From the NCBI RefSeq assembly GCF_010365285.1, contig NZ_CP048286.1, forward strand, positions 5,444,001 to 5,508,000: 64,000 nt of DNA, written 5' to 3'. The translations under genes and the position numbers were made by a program. Each line of letters starts with the position of its first letter. Position 1 is the stretch's first letter. Source of the DNA: Paenibacillus rhizovicinus (GTDB taxonomy: Bacteria > Bacillota > Bacilli > Paenibacillales > Paenibacillaceae). A model generated the notes under the pieces. That model was not told the origin of the DNA. It worked only from the letters and a program-made list of their open reading frames with translations, and searched no databases. Below, one piece after another: positions 37,476-46,570 of the stretch.

Positions 37476-37537
37476 ATAGGCGCTGTTAGCGCATTTAACG
37501 AAGTCCGCATACGTTAGTGTAAAGCGGAGGTGATGAA

Positions 37538-38215
37538 GTGCGCATCATCCAACACCAGTTAGCAATAGGCACGAGGCACGCGACGCCGTATTACGTCATC
37601 AGAGGGAGCATTCCCGGAGATACGCTCGTCATTACCGCAGGCATTCATGGCAATGAACGAGCCAGCATCCTCGCTGCTTACAGATTGCTGAGCAATCTCA
37701 AGCAAGGATCGTTATGTCTCCGCAGAGGGACGCTCGTTCTTGTGCCGATCGTGAACCGGTCCGCATATAGGCGGGGAATCCGCGGCGTCCCCGATTTGAA
37801 TCGTACGTTTCCTAGGACCAAGGGCCAGAAAGCTTCGCATTCGCTTTCGGCAGCGATGTTCCGGCTGGCCGCGAACATGAAGGCGCGCTGGTACATCGAT
37901 CTGCATGAAGCGAACGGACTGTCCAAGGTGAATCGGAGGTTTCTGGGCCAAACGCTTATTGCTTGCCCTGGAAGCAGCGAGGTTCCGGCGGTAAGACGAG
38001 TAGTGCGCCGCGTCAATCGCTCCATTGCATCCAGAAGAAAGCAATTCTCGATTCGGCTGAGCACATTGCCCGGGTCAGGCCGCCATGCTGCCAAACACGT
38101 GCTCAAGGCGAAGGCGATTACGGTGGAAACCTGCTGGAGCTTGCCGGTCGTGACTCGCGTTCGCGATCAAAGCCGCGTGATTCGAAATCTATTGAACGAG
38201 GCAGGTATGCTTTGA
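37538..38215 (+). CDS. Succinylglutamate desuccinylase/aspartoacylase-family (M14-like) protein
   Basis: The product has 225 residues from GTG 37538 behind CGGAGGTGATGAA. Zinc ligands are visible in GIHGNE (His and Glu) and in IDLHEAN (His). The Asp-Leu-Asn-Arg substrate element DLNRTFP is also visible, and a Glu in ITVETCW may be catalytic. The product looks complete though short. It is unusually rich in Arg, especially in the second half. The family cleaves amide bonds of small acyl-amino acids or amidated peptides; the substrate here is unknown. It stands alone, closed by a terminator. Confidence 0.8.
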   Translation: MRIIQHQLAIGTRHATPYYVIRGSIPGDTLVITAGIHGNERASILAAYRLLSNLKQGSLCLRRGTLVLVPIVNRSAYRRGIRGVPDLNRTFPRTKGQKASHSLSAAMFRLAANMKARWYIDLHEANGLSKVNRRFLGQTLIACPGSSEVPAVRRVVRRVNRSIASRRKQFSIRLSTLPGSGRHAAKHVLKAKAITVETCWSLPVVTRVRDQSRVIRNLLNEAGML

Positions 38216-38224
38216 TTCGTATGC

Positions 38225-38252
38225 GCCTATCCGGATGGATAGGCTTCTTTAT
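38225..38252 (+). terminator. Terminator after the M14-like gene
   Basis: A perfect 8-bp stem GCCTATCC/GGATAGGC (38225-38232 with 38237-38244) with a 4-base loop is followed by TTCTTTATT. Confidence 0.75.
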
Positions 38253-38322
38253 TGCCTTGAACCGCAGTCGCTTGCGAACGCAGTTATCAAAAAATAAGGT
38301 TTTGTTAATCGTTTTTTTATAA

Positions 38323-38508
38323 TTAGACACTATACTTGGCTCGTAAAACCGTTTGAAGGGTAACGTTGGAGTCCAAATTATCGTGTACGCGAATGTGGGC
38401 ATTTTGCCCAAGCAAGAACAGCGGCGACACATACAAGAGAATGAATGCGAGTGCAGCAAGAATCGCTTTGGTCTCTTTGGTTAATTTCGTAGTCGTTATT
38501 TGAAGCAT
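38323..38508 (-). pseudogene. N-terminal fragment of a DUF6044-like membrane protein, inverted
   Basis: ATG 38508 on the minus strand has a good ribosome site (CAGGGAGATC). It encodes a first membrane helix (ILAALAFILLYVSPLFLLG) and then HIRVHDNLDSNVT, which I recognise as the start of large polytopic proteins of the DUF6044 type. After NVT the text changes to LQTVLRAKYSV and stops. The matching C-terminal body lies next door on the opposite strand, so this is the detached, inverted beginning of that gene. Confidence 0.65.
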
Positions 38509-38556
38509 GATCTCCCTGCCTATTCGAGCGATCATCAAAGTTTGTATTCCTTCTAA

Positions 38557-39651
38557 GGCGAACGAGCTTGGCGAAACTGGGCCGTGCTCGTGCTGCTGCC
38601 GTTCTATTCAAGCTTCGTGCTCGGCTTCTTTTTCTTCTTGACGGCAATGGGACTGCTGTGGCTGAGAGACCTGATTAAGAAGCGCGTCTGGAACCCTGTC
38701 TTCTTGGGCGGCATCGCGCTGATGACGACAATCTACTTGGCGATTGAATACCGCCTGCTTCTCGGGCTTGTATTCGCCGAAGCGCCTAAGAGCCGAGAGG
38801 AATTCGTCAATTCGACTCTTGGTTTCTGGCATTCGCTGCTATTGGCGCTGGGCAACTTTATATTCGGTCATAGCCACGTGTTGACCATGCACACGTTGGT
38901 CATCCTGCCCGTCTTGGTTATTACGCTTCGTATCGTAATCATCCGGAGAAGCGGGCAAGTAGATCGAAGGTTTATTTACTTGCTCGTCCTAAATGGCTTA
39001 CTGTCCCTGTGGTACGCCTTCTGGTACAACAAAGCATGGGAACCGTTAAAGGAGCGGTTTTCGCTGTTAGACACCTTCAACTTTGCCCGGTTCCATTTTC
39101 TTCGACCGCTTGTCATTTACTTGGGCTTCGCGCTTGGCTTGTATATTCTGTGGCGCCTTGGAGGCGATTGGCGCAAACGAGTACGCTGGTTCTTGGTCTT
39201 GCAAGTGGTCGTGTTGTTCTGCTGCAACGATGAAATCGTGTATCGCGTCTACGGCGAACCGACGTTCAAACAATTCTACGCTGTCGATCAATTCGAACAA
39301 ATAAAAACCTATATCGGACAGCCTCAAGATACTTATCGCGTCGCAAGCATCGGAATCCATCCCGTAATTGCGCAATACAACGGTTTCTACACATTGGATA
39401 CGTACAACAATTACTATCCATTGACGTATAAACATGATTTTCGGCGCATTATTGCCAGGGAATTGGACAAAGATCAATCCCTTAAAACGTACTTCGATCA
39501 ATGGGGAAGCCGCTACATATTCTCCGCCGTTCCGATTATGAATGCGAATGAGGACGGCTTGCGTTTATTGAAGACATTCGATAATGCCGAGTCCGCATGG
39601 CGAATCTATCTGTACGGTATGCTAAATCCGATCGGAAGAAATAATACATGA
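38557..39651 (+). pseudogene. C-terminal body of a DUF6044-like polytopic membrane protein, start lost
   Basis: The frame is open from just after TAA 38554 and has no ribosome site at its first usable codons (GTG 38584 would give 355 residues). Family-like text begins at RNWAVLVLLPFYSSFVLGFFFFL, in the middle of a membrane segment. About seven helices and a C-terminal soluble part follow (YRVASIGIHPVIAQYNGFYTLDTYNNYYPL). The N-terminal 60 residues are found inverted at 38323-38508, and roughly a third of a normal protein between them is absent. It is most likely non-functional, though a short product from GTG 38584 cannot be excluded. Confidence 0.65.
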
Positions 39652-39710
39652 AGTGTCCCTAAATCACCGGGACTTTCCGGTTTCACTTACGAATTCACGG
39701 AGGAAATCCA

Positions 39711-40364
39711 TTGCGGAGTTTATATCAATCTATCCTGTTCCGCGCCTGGGCATGCGCCACAGTAGTAACGATCCTATTTTTGCTGCTGGCCCTTGGAATT
39801 AAACAGCAGCGCCTCGCTGCTTTTGATCGGAGCGTTTCGGACGCCGTACAAAGCATGCGTACTCCCAAGCTGACGTTGATCATGGAAGGTTTTACGAATG
39901 CAGGCGCGGGGATTAGCGTGACGATCATCGCTGCGTGCTTGCTGATCATCTTGGCGGTTATTGGCTATCGCAGGGAATTATATGTGTATGCCGGCGTCAT
40001 CGGTGCTTCGAGCCTGCTCAATCTCTTGCTTAAATCACTGTTTCATCGGACAAGACCGGATATTAATCGGATCATCGACGCTGCAGGCTACAGCTTCCCA
40101 AGCGGTCATTCGATGGCCGCTTTCACGATGTATGCGTTGACCGTTTATTTTCTATGGAAACATGTTCGTTATGGATGGCTCCGAATAATAGTCGTTTCAG
40201 CCGGTTCGTTCATGATTATCATGATCGGTTTAAGCCGTATTTATTTGGGCGTGCATTACCCGAGCGACGTGATCGGCGGCTACCTCATTAGCGCCGCATG
40301 GCTTGCGGCATCCATCGGCGGCTACGAACATTTTCTTGCGGAACGATGGAAATCAAAGAAATAG
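39711..40364 (+). CDS. PAP2-family membrane phosphatase
   Basis: The product has 217 residues from TTG 39711, eight bases after GGAGG. It has five to six membrane helices and the three phosphatase signatures KSLFHRTRP, PSGHS and SRIYLGVHYPSDVIGG. Such enzymes dephosphorylate lipid phosphates, including undecaprenyl pyrophosphate (BcrC, PgpB). It heads a run of envelope genes and is followed 13 bp later by a glycosyltransferase gene. Confidence 0.9.
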   Translation: MRSLYQSILFRAWACATVVTILFLLLALGIKQQRLAAFDRSVSDAVQSMRTPKLTLIMEGFTNAGAGISVTIIAACLLIILAVIGYRRELYVYAGVIGASSLLNLLLKSLFHRTRPDINRIIDAAGYSFPSGHSMAAFTMYALTVYFLWKHVRYGWLRIIVVSAGSFMIIMIGLSRIYLGVHYPSDVIGGYLISAAWLAASIGGYEHFLAERWKSKK

Positions 40365-40377
40365 GAGGGTGCAGCGC

Positions 40378-41343
40378 GTGTATCGACCGAAGTTGGCTAT
40401 TGTAGTTCCATGTTTCAACGAGCAAGAAGTTTTGCATGAAACTGCGCGGCAATTGAAACGTGTGCTGGTTAACGTCATTCAAGAGGGTCTCGTCTGCGAC
40501 AGCAGCAAGATTATCTTCGTCGACGACGGCAGCCGTGACGACACTTGGAAGCAGATCGAAGCGGAGCGCGCAGCCAGCTCGTACATAACCGGCATAAAGT
40601 TATCCCGTAACTTCGGTCATCAAGGGGCGCTGCTGGCGGGGGTCTTCACGTCGGTCAAATGGAGTGATTGCGTCATTACGATCGATGCGGATTTGCAGGA
40701 TGATGTCGAGGCGATTCGCGAGCTCGTCCTGCGTCATCTCGAGGGGGCGCAAATCGTTTACGGCGTACGGAGGAGCAGGACGACGGATTCCGTGTTCAAA
40801 CGAACGACCGCGCAAGCGTACTACAAACTCATGCGCAAGGCGGGTATCGACTTGATCTACAACCACGCCGACTTCCGGTTAATGAGCACGCGCGCGGTGA
40901 GAGAGTTGGAAGGCTTCGAGGAGCGAAATATGTTTCTTCGCGGCATTGTACCCATGCTAGGATTCAAGAGTGACGTCGTCTATTACGACCGGAAGGAGAG
41001 ATTCGCGGGGGCAACCAAGTATCCGCTGAAGAAAATGATGGCTTTCGCATTCAATGGCATGACCTCGTTTAGCGTAGTTCCCATTCGATTCGTATCCATT
41101 GTCGGTTTTCTGTCTTTCTTGCTTAGCTGTCTGGCCGGCGCTTATGCGTTGATTGAGAAATTGCTCGGCCATACAGAGTCCGGCTGGACGTCCATCATCA
41201 TTTCGGTGTGGATTATCGGAGGACTGATGATGATGAGCGTTGGCTTGATCGGCGAGTATATCGGCAAGATTTATTGGGAGACGAAGCGTCGTCCGGCGTA
41301 CATTATCGAGTCCGATTTGCTGCAGGACGGTTATGACAGTTAG
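40378..41343 (+). CDS. GtrB-like polyprenyl-phosphate glycosyltransferase (GT2)
   Basis: The product has 321 residues. GTG 40378 is nine bases after AGGAGGG; an open frame back to 40303 overlaps the phosphatase gene. The GT-A domain shows LAIVVPCFNEQEVL, FVDDGSRDDT, KLSRNFGHQGALLAG and the metal site DADLQDD. Two C-terminal membrane helices follow (FVSIVGFLSFLLSCLAGAYAL, and WIIGGLMMMSVGLIGEYIGK). This is the plan of DPM1/GtrB enzymes that load a hexose on undecaprenyl phosphate for later transfer outside the membrane. Confidence 0.93.
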   Translation: MYRPKLAIVVPCFNEQEVLHETARQLKRVLVNVIQEGLVCDSSKIIFVDDGSRDDTWKQIEAERAASSYITGIKLSRNFGHQGALLAGVFTSVKWSDCVITIDADLQDDVEAIRELVLRHLEGAQIVYGVRRSRTTDSVFKRTTAQAYYKLMRKAGIDLIYNHADFRLMSTRAVRELEGFEERNMFLRGIVPMLGFKSDVVYYDRKERFAGATKYPLKKMMAFAFNGMTSFSVVPIRFVSIVGFLSFLLSCLAGAYALIEKLLGHTESGWTSIIISVWIIGGLMMMSVGLIGEYIGKIYWETKRRPAYIIESDLLQDGYDS

Positions 41344-41779
41344 GCATGCTTTATTCCGAAGACCGTTCGTGCGCTTCCTGTTCGTCGGTGGCCTGAACAC
41401 CTTAATCGGGCTCGGGGTCTCTTATGGATTGCTCCATCTTGCAAGTTTCTCCTATTGGGGCGCTACGTTCGCGGGCAATGCGTTCGGGGCCGTCAACAGT
41501 TACATGCTGAACCGAAAGTTTACGTTCGCCAGTCAAGCATCCGTTTCTCGCTCGTTTATCAAATTTGTAATTGTGATCACGATTTGCTATTTCTTTGCAT
41601 TTGACTCAGGGCTTTGGCTTGCGCGCGTCGCGGTACCGGCGTTTCCGCATCTGTCCGAAGCGGTTGTCAATGATATCGCCGTCGTCACGAGTACCGTAAT
41701 CTATACGTTGATCAATTATTTCGGACAAAAGCTTGTCGTGTTCCGGGAAACGAGGAAGCCGCATGAATCCGAAGCTTAA
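41333..41779 (+). CDS. GtrA-like membrane protein
   Basis: The product has 148 residues from ATG 41333, overlapping the GT2 stop by eleven bases. It has four membrane helices with the GtrA pattern RFLFVGGLNTLIGLGVSYGLL and NAFGAVNSYMLNRKFTF. GtrA proteins are thought to flip the polyprenyl-phosphate sugar made by GtrB; the coupling to the gene before fits this. Confidence 0.9.
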   Translation: MTVRHALFRRPFVRFLFVGGLNTLIGLGVSYGLLHLASFSYWGATFAGNAFGAVNSYMLNRKFTFASQASVSRSFIKFVIVITICYFFAFDSGLWLARVAVPAFPHLSEAVVNDIAVVTSTVIYTLINYFGQKLVVFRETRKPHESEA

Positions 41780-43214
41780 GAAGGCATTGCCGCTTCTTTA
41801 CTTGCTGCTCGCCGCAATCGTCGTCATCGCCATGATTCCTAAGGAAACGTATAACGATCCGGATACGTTCTGGCACATCGAATTGGGAAATTATATGATG
41901 GATCATCATGTCGTCCTGCATCATGCCATTCATACGTTTTATAACGATAAGCTGTCCTACATCCCGCATGAATTCGGATTCCAGTTGATCGTCGCCGCGC
42001 TATACGATGCGTTCGGCTGGCCGGGTACCTATCTGCTTACCGCCATATGTTTGTTCCTGTTACTACTCGGATTGTATAGGCTTGCCATGGTTTCGCGGAA
42101 AGAACTGGGGCTGGACGAGCATCACTTTCTTCTGTTCCTGCTCGTTCTTATCGTGGGTGCTTTCGTGTACTACAACTATTTCAAGATTCGCCCTCAAATG
42201 ATTTCTTCGTTCTTGATCGTATGGTTTTTCATTTATTTGAGGGAGTTTAATCTGCGTCCAATCAAACGGTATGCGTGTGCGATGATTGCGATTTCGATCG
42301 GAATCGCGAATATCCACGCCGGCGTTTGGCTCGTTATCGCCGTCTTCACGGCCATGGGAGCTGCCGAGGCATTGATCGAACGCCGGTTGACCCGAATGAA
42401 GGCGGCGACGTTCCTGGCCGTTATCGCGGCAGGGTTCTTAAATGTGGGAGGCCCGGCCAACCTCTTGTATATCTTCACCGTCACGAAAAATCACTTCAAT
42501 ATGATGATCAACGAGTGGCAGCCGGTTTACTTCGCGAATCCCGTGGATCCGCGGACATTGTTATTGTTAGCGTTCGCAATGCTGCTGCCGTTCTGCATGC
42601 ACCGCAAGCCGTTCCGCATGATGTTGATGCTCGGTATCTTGTATCTTGGGGTGTCGTCCTATAAGCAGAACCTGTTCATGTGGCTGTTCATGCCGTATTT
42701 CGCCGGGACGGCCGCGGAACTTCTTCCGTATCATCGGATCTTTCGCATTCCTTATCGCAAACGTTGGATGATGCTCGGGCTTGCAGCAGGCTTGGCAGTG
42801 AATACCATATGGATCTTCGCTTCGCCGCCGGAAGTGAACGCCAAGCAATATCCGGTCGACGAGATGAATTATGTCAACGCGCATGGATCCGCAGGGACTA
42901 GGCCAAGGGTAATCGCTCCGTACGGGGCTTCGGGCTATGTCATGTCGCACGGGGCGGACGTGTTATGCGACGGGCGTCAGGATCCGTTCGTTACGAGTGC
43001 ATCTAAAGGGGTATTCGGCTATACGGCATTCGAGCGTTCCATGAAAGGATTCTCTGACATTCTGCCTGATATCGTCGCCTACGATAAGCCGGATTACGTC
43101 ATCGTGAACACGAACAGCTCGAGCCGTTTGTTCCGCGGCTGGGCAGCATCGTTTGGCGAACCCGTGTATCAAGGGCGCTATGGAAGCGTCTTCCGCATCA
43201 AGCGTCAAGGTTAA
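41763..43214 (+). CDS. Large polytopic membrane protein, possible GT-C type glycosyltransferase
   Basis: The product has 483 residues from ATG 41763 behind GAGGAAG, overlapping the gtrA-like gene by 17 bases. It has about ten to twelve helices. An early external loop reads KETYNDPDTFWHIELGNYMM, with acidic residues placed as in GT-C enzymes. The C-terminal soluble domain (about 370-483) includes DGRQDPFV and DKPDYVIVNTNSS. In a GtrA-GtrB context the third member is normally the transferase that moves the sugar from the lipid to a wall polymer, so I infer that role. No named family is certain. Confidence 0.75.
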   Translation: MNPKLKKALPLLYLLLAAIVVIAMIPKETYNDPDTFWHIELGNYMMDHHVVLHHAIHTFYNDKLSYIPHEFGFQLIVAALYDAFGWPGTYLLTAICLFLLLLGLYRLAMVSRKELGLDEHHFLLFLLVLIVGAFVYYNYFKIRPQMISSFLIVWFFIYLREFNLRPIKRYACAMIAISIGIANIHAGVWLVIAVFTAMGAAEALIERRLTRMKAATFLAVIAAGFLNVGGPANLLYIFTVTKNHFNMMINEWQPVYFANPVDPRTLLLLAFAMLLPFCMHRKPFRMMLMLGILYLGVSSYKQNLFMWLFMPYFAGTAAELLPYHRIFRIPYRKRWMMLGLAAGLAVNTIWIFASPPEVNAKQYPVDEMNYVNAHGSAGTRPRVIAPYGASGYVMSHGADVLCDGRQDPFVTSASKGVFGYTAFERSMKGFSDILPDIVAYDKPDYVIVNTNSSSRLFRGWAASFGEPVYQGRYGSVFRIKRQG

Positions 43215-43230
43215 CGAGCATCGGTCAAAT

Positions 43231-43280
43231 CAAAGTCGAAGTCCCGGACGATTGCATTCGCCCGAGATTTCGGCTTTTTG
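43231..43280 (+). terminator. Terminator after the GtrB/GtrA group
   Basis: An imperfect long hairpin (about 43231-43246 with 43260-43277) is followed by a T run. The remaining gap up to 43445 is AT-rich and shows no gene. Confidence 0.65.
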
Positions 43281-43445
43281 ATATGGAAACAATTCCAGCT
43301 ATGAAAATATTTACATTCGAATCAAAGATTTAATCACGCTTAAGAAAATATTAAGAATGGATTTATGTCAGGTTGAGATTTAGGCACTACAGTAGGAAAT
43401 GTCCATATAGAACGTCCATTTAAGCAAGGGAGCGTGCACCTATTC

Positions 43446-44279
43446 ATGTCAAACATAGTCACATCAATCATTCAAGGCATCGTTGAAGGATTGACTGAAT
43501 TTCTGCCCGTGTCTTCAACAGGACACTTAATATTAACCGGGAAATTGCTCGGTTTCACCGGAGACAAGGCGGATACATTCGAAATTATCATTCAACTCGG
43601 CGCTATATTGGCCGTGGCGGTCATCTACTGGCGGCGAATATGGAGTTTATTAGGGTTTCATCAAGTGCGTTCGACGAACAACAACGAATACGAATCGGCG
43701 CATGCGGGTCCTAAGCTTAATCTTCTCCATGTGATTCTTGCTTGTTTGCCTGCCATGGTGCTGGGGTTGGTCCTGCATTCGTTTATCAAGTCGTACTTGT
43801 TCTCTCCCTACACGGTCCTGGCGGGCTTGGTGCTAGGCGGCATATTCATGCTGATCGGCCAGAAGAAACAAGCAATCGTAGAGGCGGATGGTATCGACCA
43901 GCTGTCGTACAAACAAGCGATGCTGGTCGGCCTCTATCAGTGCCTTGCGCTGTGGCCGGGATTTTCAAGATCCGGTGCGACAATAGCCGGCGGGCTGTTG
44001 TCCGGCGTAAGTTACCGGGCGGCGACGAATTTCTCTTTCTTGATCGCGATCCCAATGATGTTCGCGGCAAGCGGATATGAACTATTAAAGAGTTACGACA
44101 CGTTGACCTCTTCGGATATTGGATTCTTCGCGACAGGGTTCGTTGTCTCGTTTGTCGTTGCGCTTCTTGCGGTCATTACCTTCCTTAAGCTTCTTGAACG
44201 TTTGAAACTCGCGCCGTTTGCCTATTATCGCTTTATTCTGGCGGCGGTGTTTCTGGCTTATCTGCTGATGACGGCATAA
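43446..44279 (+). CDS. uppP: Undecaprenyl-diphosphatase UppP (BacA)
   Basis: The product has 277 residues with ATG 43446 taken as start; AAGGGAG lies 13 bases upstream, and GTG 43434 in the same frame is only one base from it. The family signatures are both present: [17 protein letters not shown] near the N-terminus and [19 protein letters not shown] with the catalytic Ser/Arg region. UppP removes a phosphate from undecaprenyl pyrophosphate outside the membrane, recycling the lipid carrier and giving bacitracin tolerance. A DedA gene follows 30 bp later. Confidence 0.96.
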   Translation: MSNIVTSIIQGIVEGLTEFLPVSSTGHLILTGKLLGFTGDKADTFEIIIQLGAILAVAVIYWRRIWSLLGFHQVRSTNNNEYESAHAGPKLNLLHVILACLPAMVLGLVLHSFIKSYLFSPYTVLAGLVLGGIFMLIGQKKQAIVEADGIDQLSYKQAMLVGLYQCLALWPGFSRSGATIAGGLLSGVSYRAATNFSFLIAIPMMFAASGYELLKSYDTLTSSDIGFFATGFVVSFVVALLAVITFLKLLERLKLAPFAYYRFILAAVFLAYLLMTA

Positions 44280-44309
44280 TGAACTTGTTGCGGAAAGGTG
44301 GGGGTGAAC

Positions 44310-44921
44310 ATGCAGCAGGTTTTGGAATGGTTGTCCAATACCGCCGTTCACTGGATTGATGCATTTGGATTGATTGGCGTATTCATCGCCATGACATTAG
44401 AGAGCGCTTGTATTCCAATTCCGAGCGAAGTGATCTTGTTGAGTGCCGGAGCTGCTGCGGCGACAGGTTCTATGTCGTATTTAGGCATTGTCGCAGCAGG
44501 CGTGCTTGGTAATGTAGCGGGCTCAATCATTGCCTATTATGCAGGAGCGTTCGGGGGACGAAAGGTATTGGACCGATATGGGAAATATGTGCTGATCAAT
44601 TCCTCGCACATCGACCAAGCCCAAAGATGGTTTGATCTTCACGGGGAAGGAACGGTGTTCTTCGCGAGAAACCTGCCTTTCGTACGTACGTTCATCTCGT
44701 TCCCGGCGGGTATTGCCGGCATGCATTTCCGTAAATTCGTTGTGTATACGTTTCTAGGCTGCATCCCGTGGAATATGGCATTGGCTTACATCGGCATCAA
44801 ATTAAGCATCCATTCGGATAAGCTTGAGCAATATCTGCATCCGTTAAGTTACGCGCTTGCGATTGCGGCGTTAGTGCTGCTAGTCTATTGGATCTTGCGA
44901 CATCGAAGGAAGCAGGCGTAA
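44310..44921 (+). CDS. DedA-family membrane protein
   Basis: The product has 203 residues from ATG 44310 behind GGTGGGGGTGAAC. Family features are the re-entrant hairpin ESACIPIPSEVILLSAGAAA and the second element FFARNLPFVRTFISFPAGIAGM. DedA proteins such as UptA move undecaprenyl phosphate back to the inner leaflet, which fits its place behind uppP. Other DedA members affect lipid asymmetry, so the substrate is inferred. Confidence 0.92.
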   Translation: MQQVLEWLSNTAVHWIDAFGLIGVFIAMTLESACIPIPSEVILLSAGAAAATGSMSYLGIVAAGVLGNVAGSIIAYYAGAFGGRKVLDRYGKYVLINSSHIDQAQRWFDLHGEGTVFFARNLPFVRTFISFPAGIAGMHFRKFVVYTFLGCIPWNMALAYIGIKLSIHSDKLEQYLHPLSYALAIAALVLLVYWILRHRRKQA

Positions 44922-44960
44922 TGATGGCCCCATTCGTTTCGACGGCAACGGTCTCGCAGC

Positions 44961-45272
44961 TTGAATTGGCCCCGACAAGTAAACGTCTTACCTGGCAAGG
45001 TGCAACGGTTTTCACTCGATAAAGCGCCGGTTTTAAAGCCGGGCACGTACGAAGCGGAGGTCAATTTGCGCCATCGAGACGAATCCGTTTCCCGCAGCTA
45101 TGATTTTCAAGTTACTTCCGTCGCGTTCGAGAAAGCCAAGACCAGCAGAGATGAAGAAATGAAAGCATCCATGAACGACTCATCCATTTCGGATAAGGTT
45201 AGTATCGCCTCTTTGATGCTTTTGGCGGTATTGATCATCATTATGGGCACAAGGAAGTGGCGGCGGCAATGA
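44961..45272 (+). pseudogene. C-terminal fragment of a membrane-anchored Ig-like protein
   Basis: The frame opens at TTG 44961 without a ribosome site or signal peptide. It holds the end of a beta-sandwich domain (VLPGKVQRFSLDKAPVLKPGTYEAEVNLRH), a charged linker, and one membrane helix (IASLMLLAVLIIIMGTRKW). The pattern resembles the tail of DUF916/WxL-type surface proteins. The N-terminal secretion part is gone, so this appears to be a 5'-truncated remnant. It runs four codons into the next gene, whose ribosome site it carries. Confidence 0.55.
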
Positions 45273-45718
45273 GCATTTCACCCTATCTGCCGCTTATTGC
45301 GGCGCTTACAGCGATTGTAGTGGCACAGCTTATCAAAGTACCTATTTATCTCTTCGCTAATTTTAGATTCGATTTGAAGCTTGCCGTAAGCACAGGAGGC
45401 ATGCCAAGTTCGCATTCCGCGGCCGTAACGGCATTAATAGCCGGAATCGGCATCAAAGAGGGGCTTTCATCCAGCTTCTTCGCCATTGCTGCCTTATTCG
45501 GCATCATTACGATGTATGATGCTGCCGGCATCCGGAGACATGCGGGCATGCATGCGTCGTTGATAAACAGGATGTCCAGAAGAATGGAACTATTTCAGCA
45601 GCAAGAACAAGAACAACCGTGGTTGAAGGAGATGCTGGGACATCGGCCGATTGAAGTGCTCGCAGGCGCGTTGCTAGGCATCGTTATTTGTTTATTGCTG
45701 CAGCTTGTCATGTCATAA
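45269..45718 (+). CDS. Divergent PAP2-family (DUF212) membrane protein
   Basis: The product has 149 residues; ATG 45269 is preferred to GTG 45257, which overlaps AAGGAAG. The DUF212/YuiD signature is complete: AQLIKVPIYLF, STGGMPSSHSAAVTAL, and IITMYDAAGIRRHAG, then HRPIEVLAGALLGI. These proteins are distant relatives of PAP2 phosphatases with an unclear substrate. Confidence 0.92.
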   Translation: MSISPYLPLIAALTAIVVAQLIKVPIYLFANFRFDLKLAVSTGGMPSSHSAAVTALIAGIGIKEGLSSSFFAIAALFGIITMYDAAGIRRHAGMHASLINRMSRRMELFQQQEQEQPWLKEMLGHRPIEVLAGALLGIVICLLLQLVMS

Positions 45719-45760
45719 TGTCTTTTATTTCGAGCCATACACGCGAAAGGAATGAATCCA

Positions 45761-46558
45761 GTGAACCATTTACTGAAGACCGTCAAAGATAACGCCGGAA
45801 GCATGCTTGCCAAGGTCCCGGAAATCACGCTGTACTTCTGGATAACCAAACTGTTGACGACAGGCATGGGAGAAGTCGCTTCGGATTATTTGTTCGAAAA
45901 GTTGAACCCCGTTATTTCCGCGCCGCTCAGCGTATTGATTTTTGTCGTGGCCATGCTGCTGCAATTTAAAGTGCGCCGCTATATTCCGGGGGTTTATTGG
46001 CTGGTCGTCGTCATGGTCAGCATCTTCGGGACGACGGCTGCCGATGTAGTCCGCGTAGGTCTTGGCATCCCTTACATCGCTTCGACGATATTCTTCATGG
46101 TCGCGCTCGCGGTCGTGCTCTTCCTCTGGTACAAGAAAGAAGGAACATTGTCCGTCCATAGCATATACACGCGCCGCCGCGAGATCTTCTATTGGTTGAC
46201 CGTACTGACTACGTTTGCGCTGGGCACGGCGGCGGGCGATATGACGGCTACTAGCATGCACCTTGGTTATGTTGCCTCCGGACTGATGTTTACTGGGATT
46301 CTCGCCTTGCCCGCAATCGCGTTTTACGCGTTCGGACTACGAGAAATCGTGGCTTTCTGGTTTGCGTACATCATGACCCGGCCAGTCGGGGCTTCCTTCG
46401 CGGATTGGATGTCCGCGGCTCACGGCAGCGGCGGACTAGGGTGGGGAAAAGGTCCGGTTACTTACGTGCTCACGATACTGATCGTTCTGCTCGTGGTATT
46501 CCGCGGGGGAACGCCTGCGCGGGAATCGAATGAAGTCGGAGAACAATTGGCTAGTTAA
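45761..46558 (+). CDS. COG4705-like polytopic membrane protein
   Basis: The product has 265 residues; GTG 45761 is nine bases after GAAAGGA, while ATG 45752 touches it. It has two repeated halves of about four helices each, both with the motif T-x-A-x-GT-A-GD: ITKLLTTGMGEVASDYLF in the first half and LTTFALGTAAGDM in the second. Each is followed by a W-x-AYI-x-TRP-x-GAS element or a relic of it. This looks like the uncharacterised COG4705 membrane family. A truncated paralogue of its second half lies at 47516. Confidence 0.75.
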   Translation: MNHLLKTVKDNAGSMLAKVPEITLYFWITKLLTTGMGEVASDYLFEKLNPVISAPLSVLIFVVAMLLQFKVRRYIPGVYWLVVVMVSIFGTTAADVVRVGLGIPYIASTIFFMVALAVVLFLWYKKEGTLSVHSIYTRRREIFYWLTVLTTFALGTAAGDMTATSMHLGYVASGLMFTGILALPAIAFYAFGLREIVAFWFAYIMTRPVGASFADWMSAAHGSGGLGWGKGPVTYVLTILIVLLVVFRGGTPARESNEVGEQLAS

Positions 46559-46570
46559 ATGGAGGTTTTG

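Noticed and set aside
38323-38508. Independent small membrane protein gene
   Set aside because: It has a start and ribosome site, but its text after the helix matches the beginning of a DUF6044-like protein whose body lies adjacent on the other strand, so a detached fragment is the better reading.
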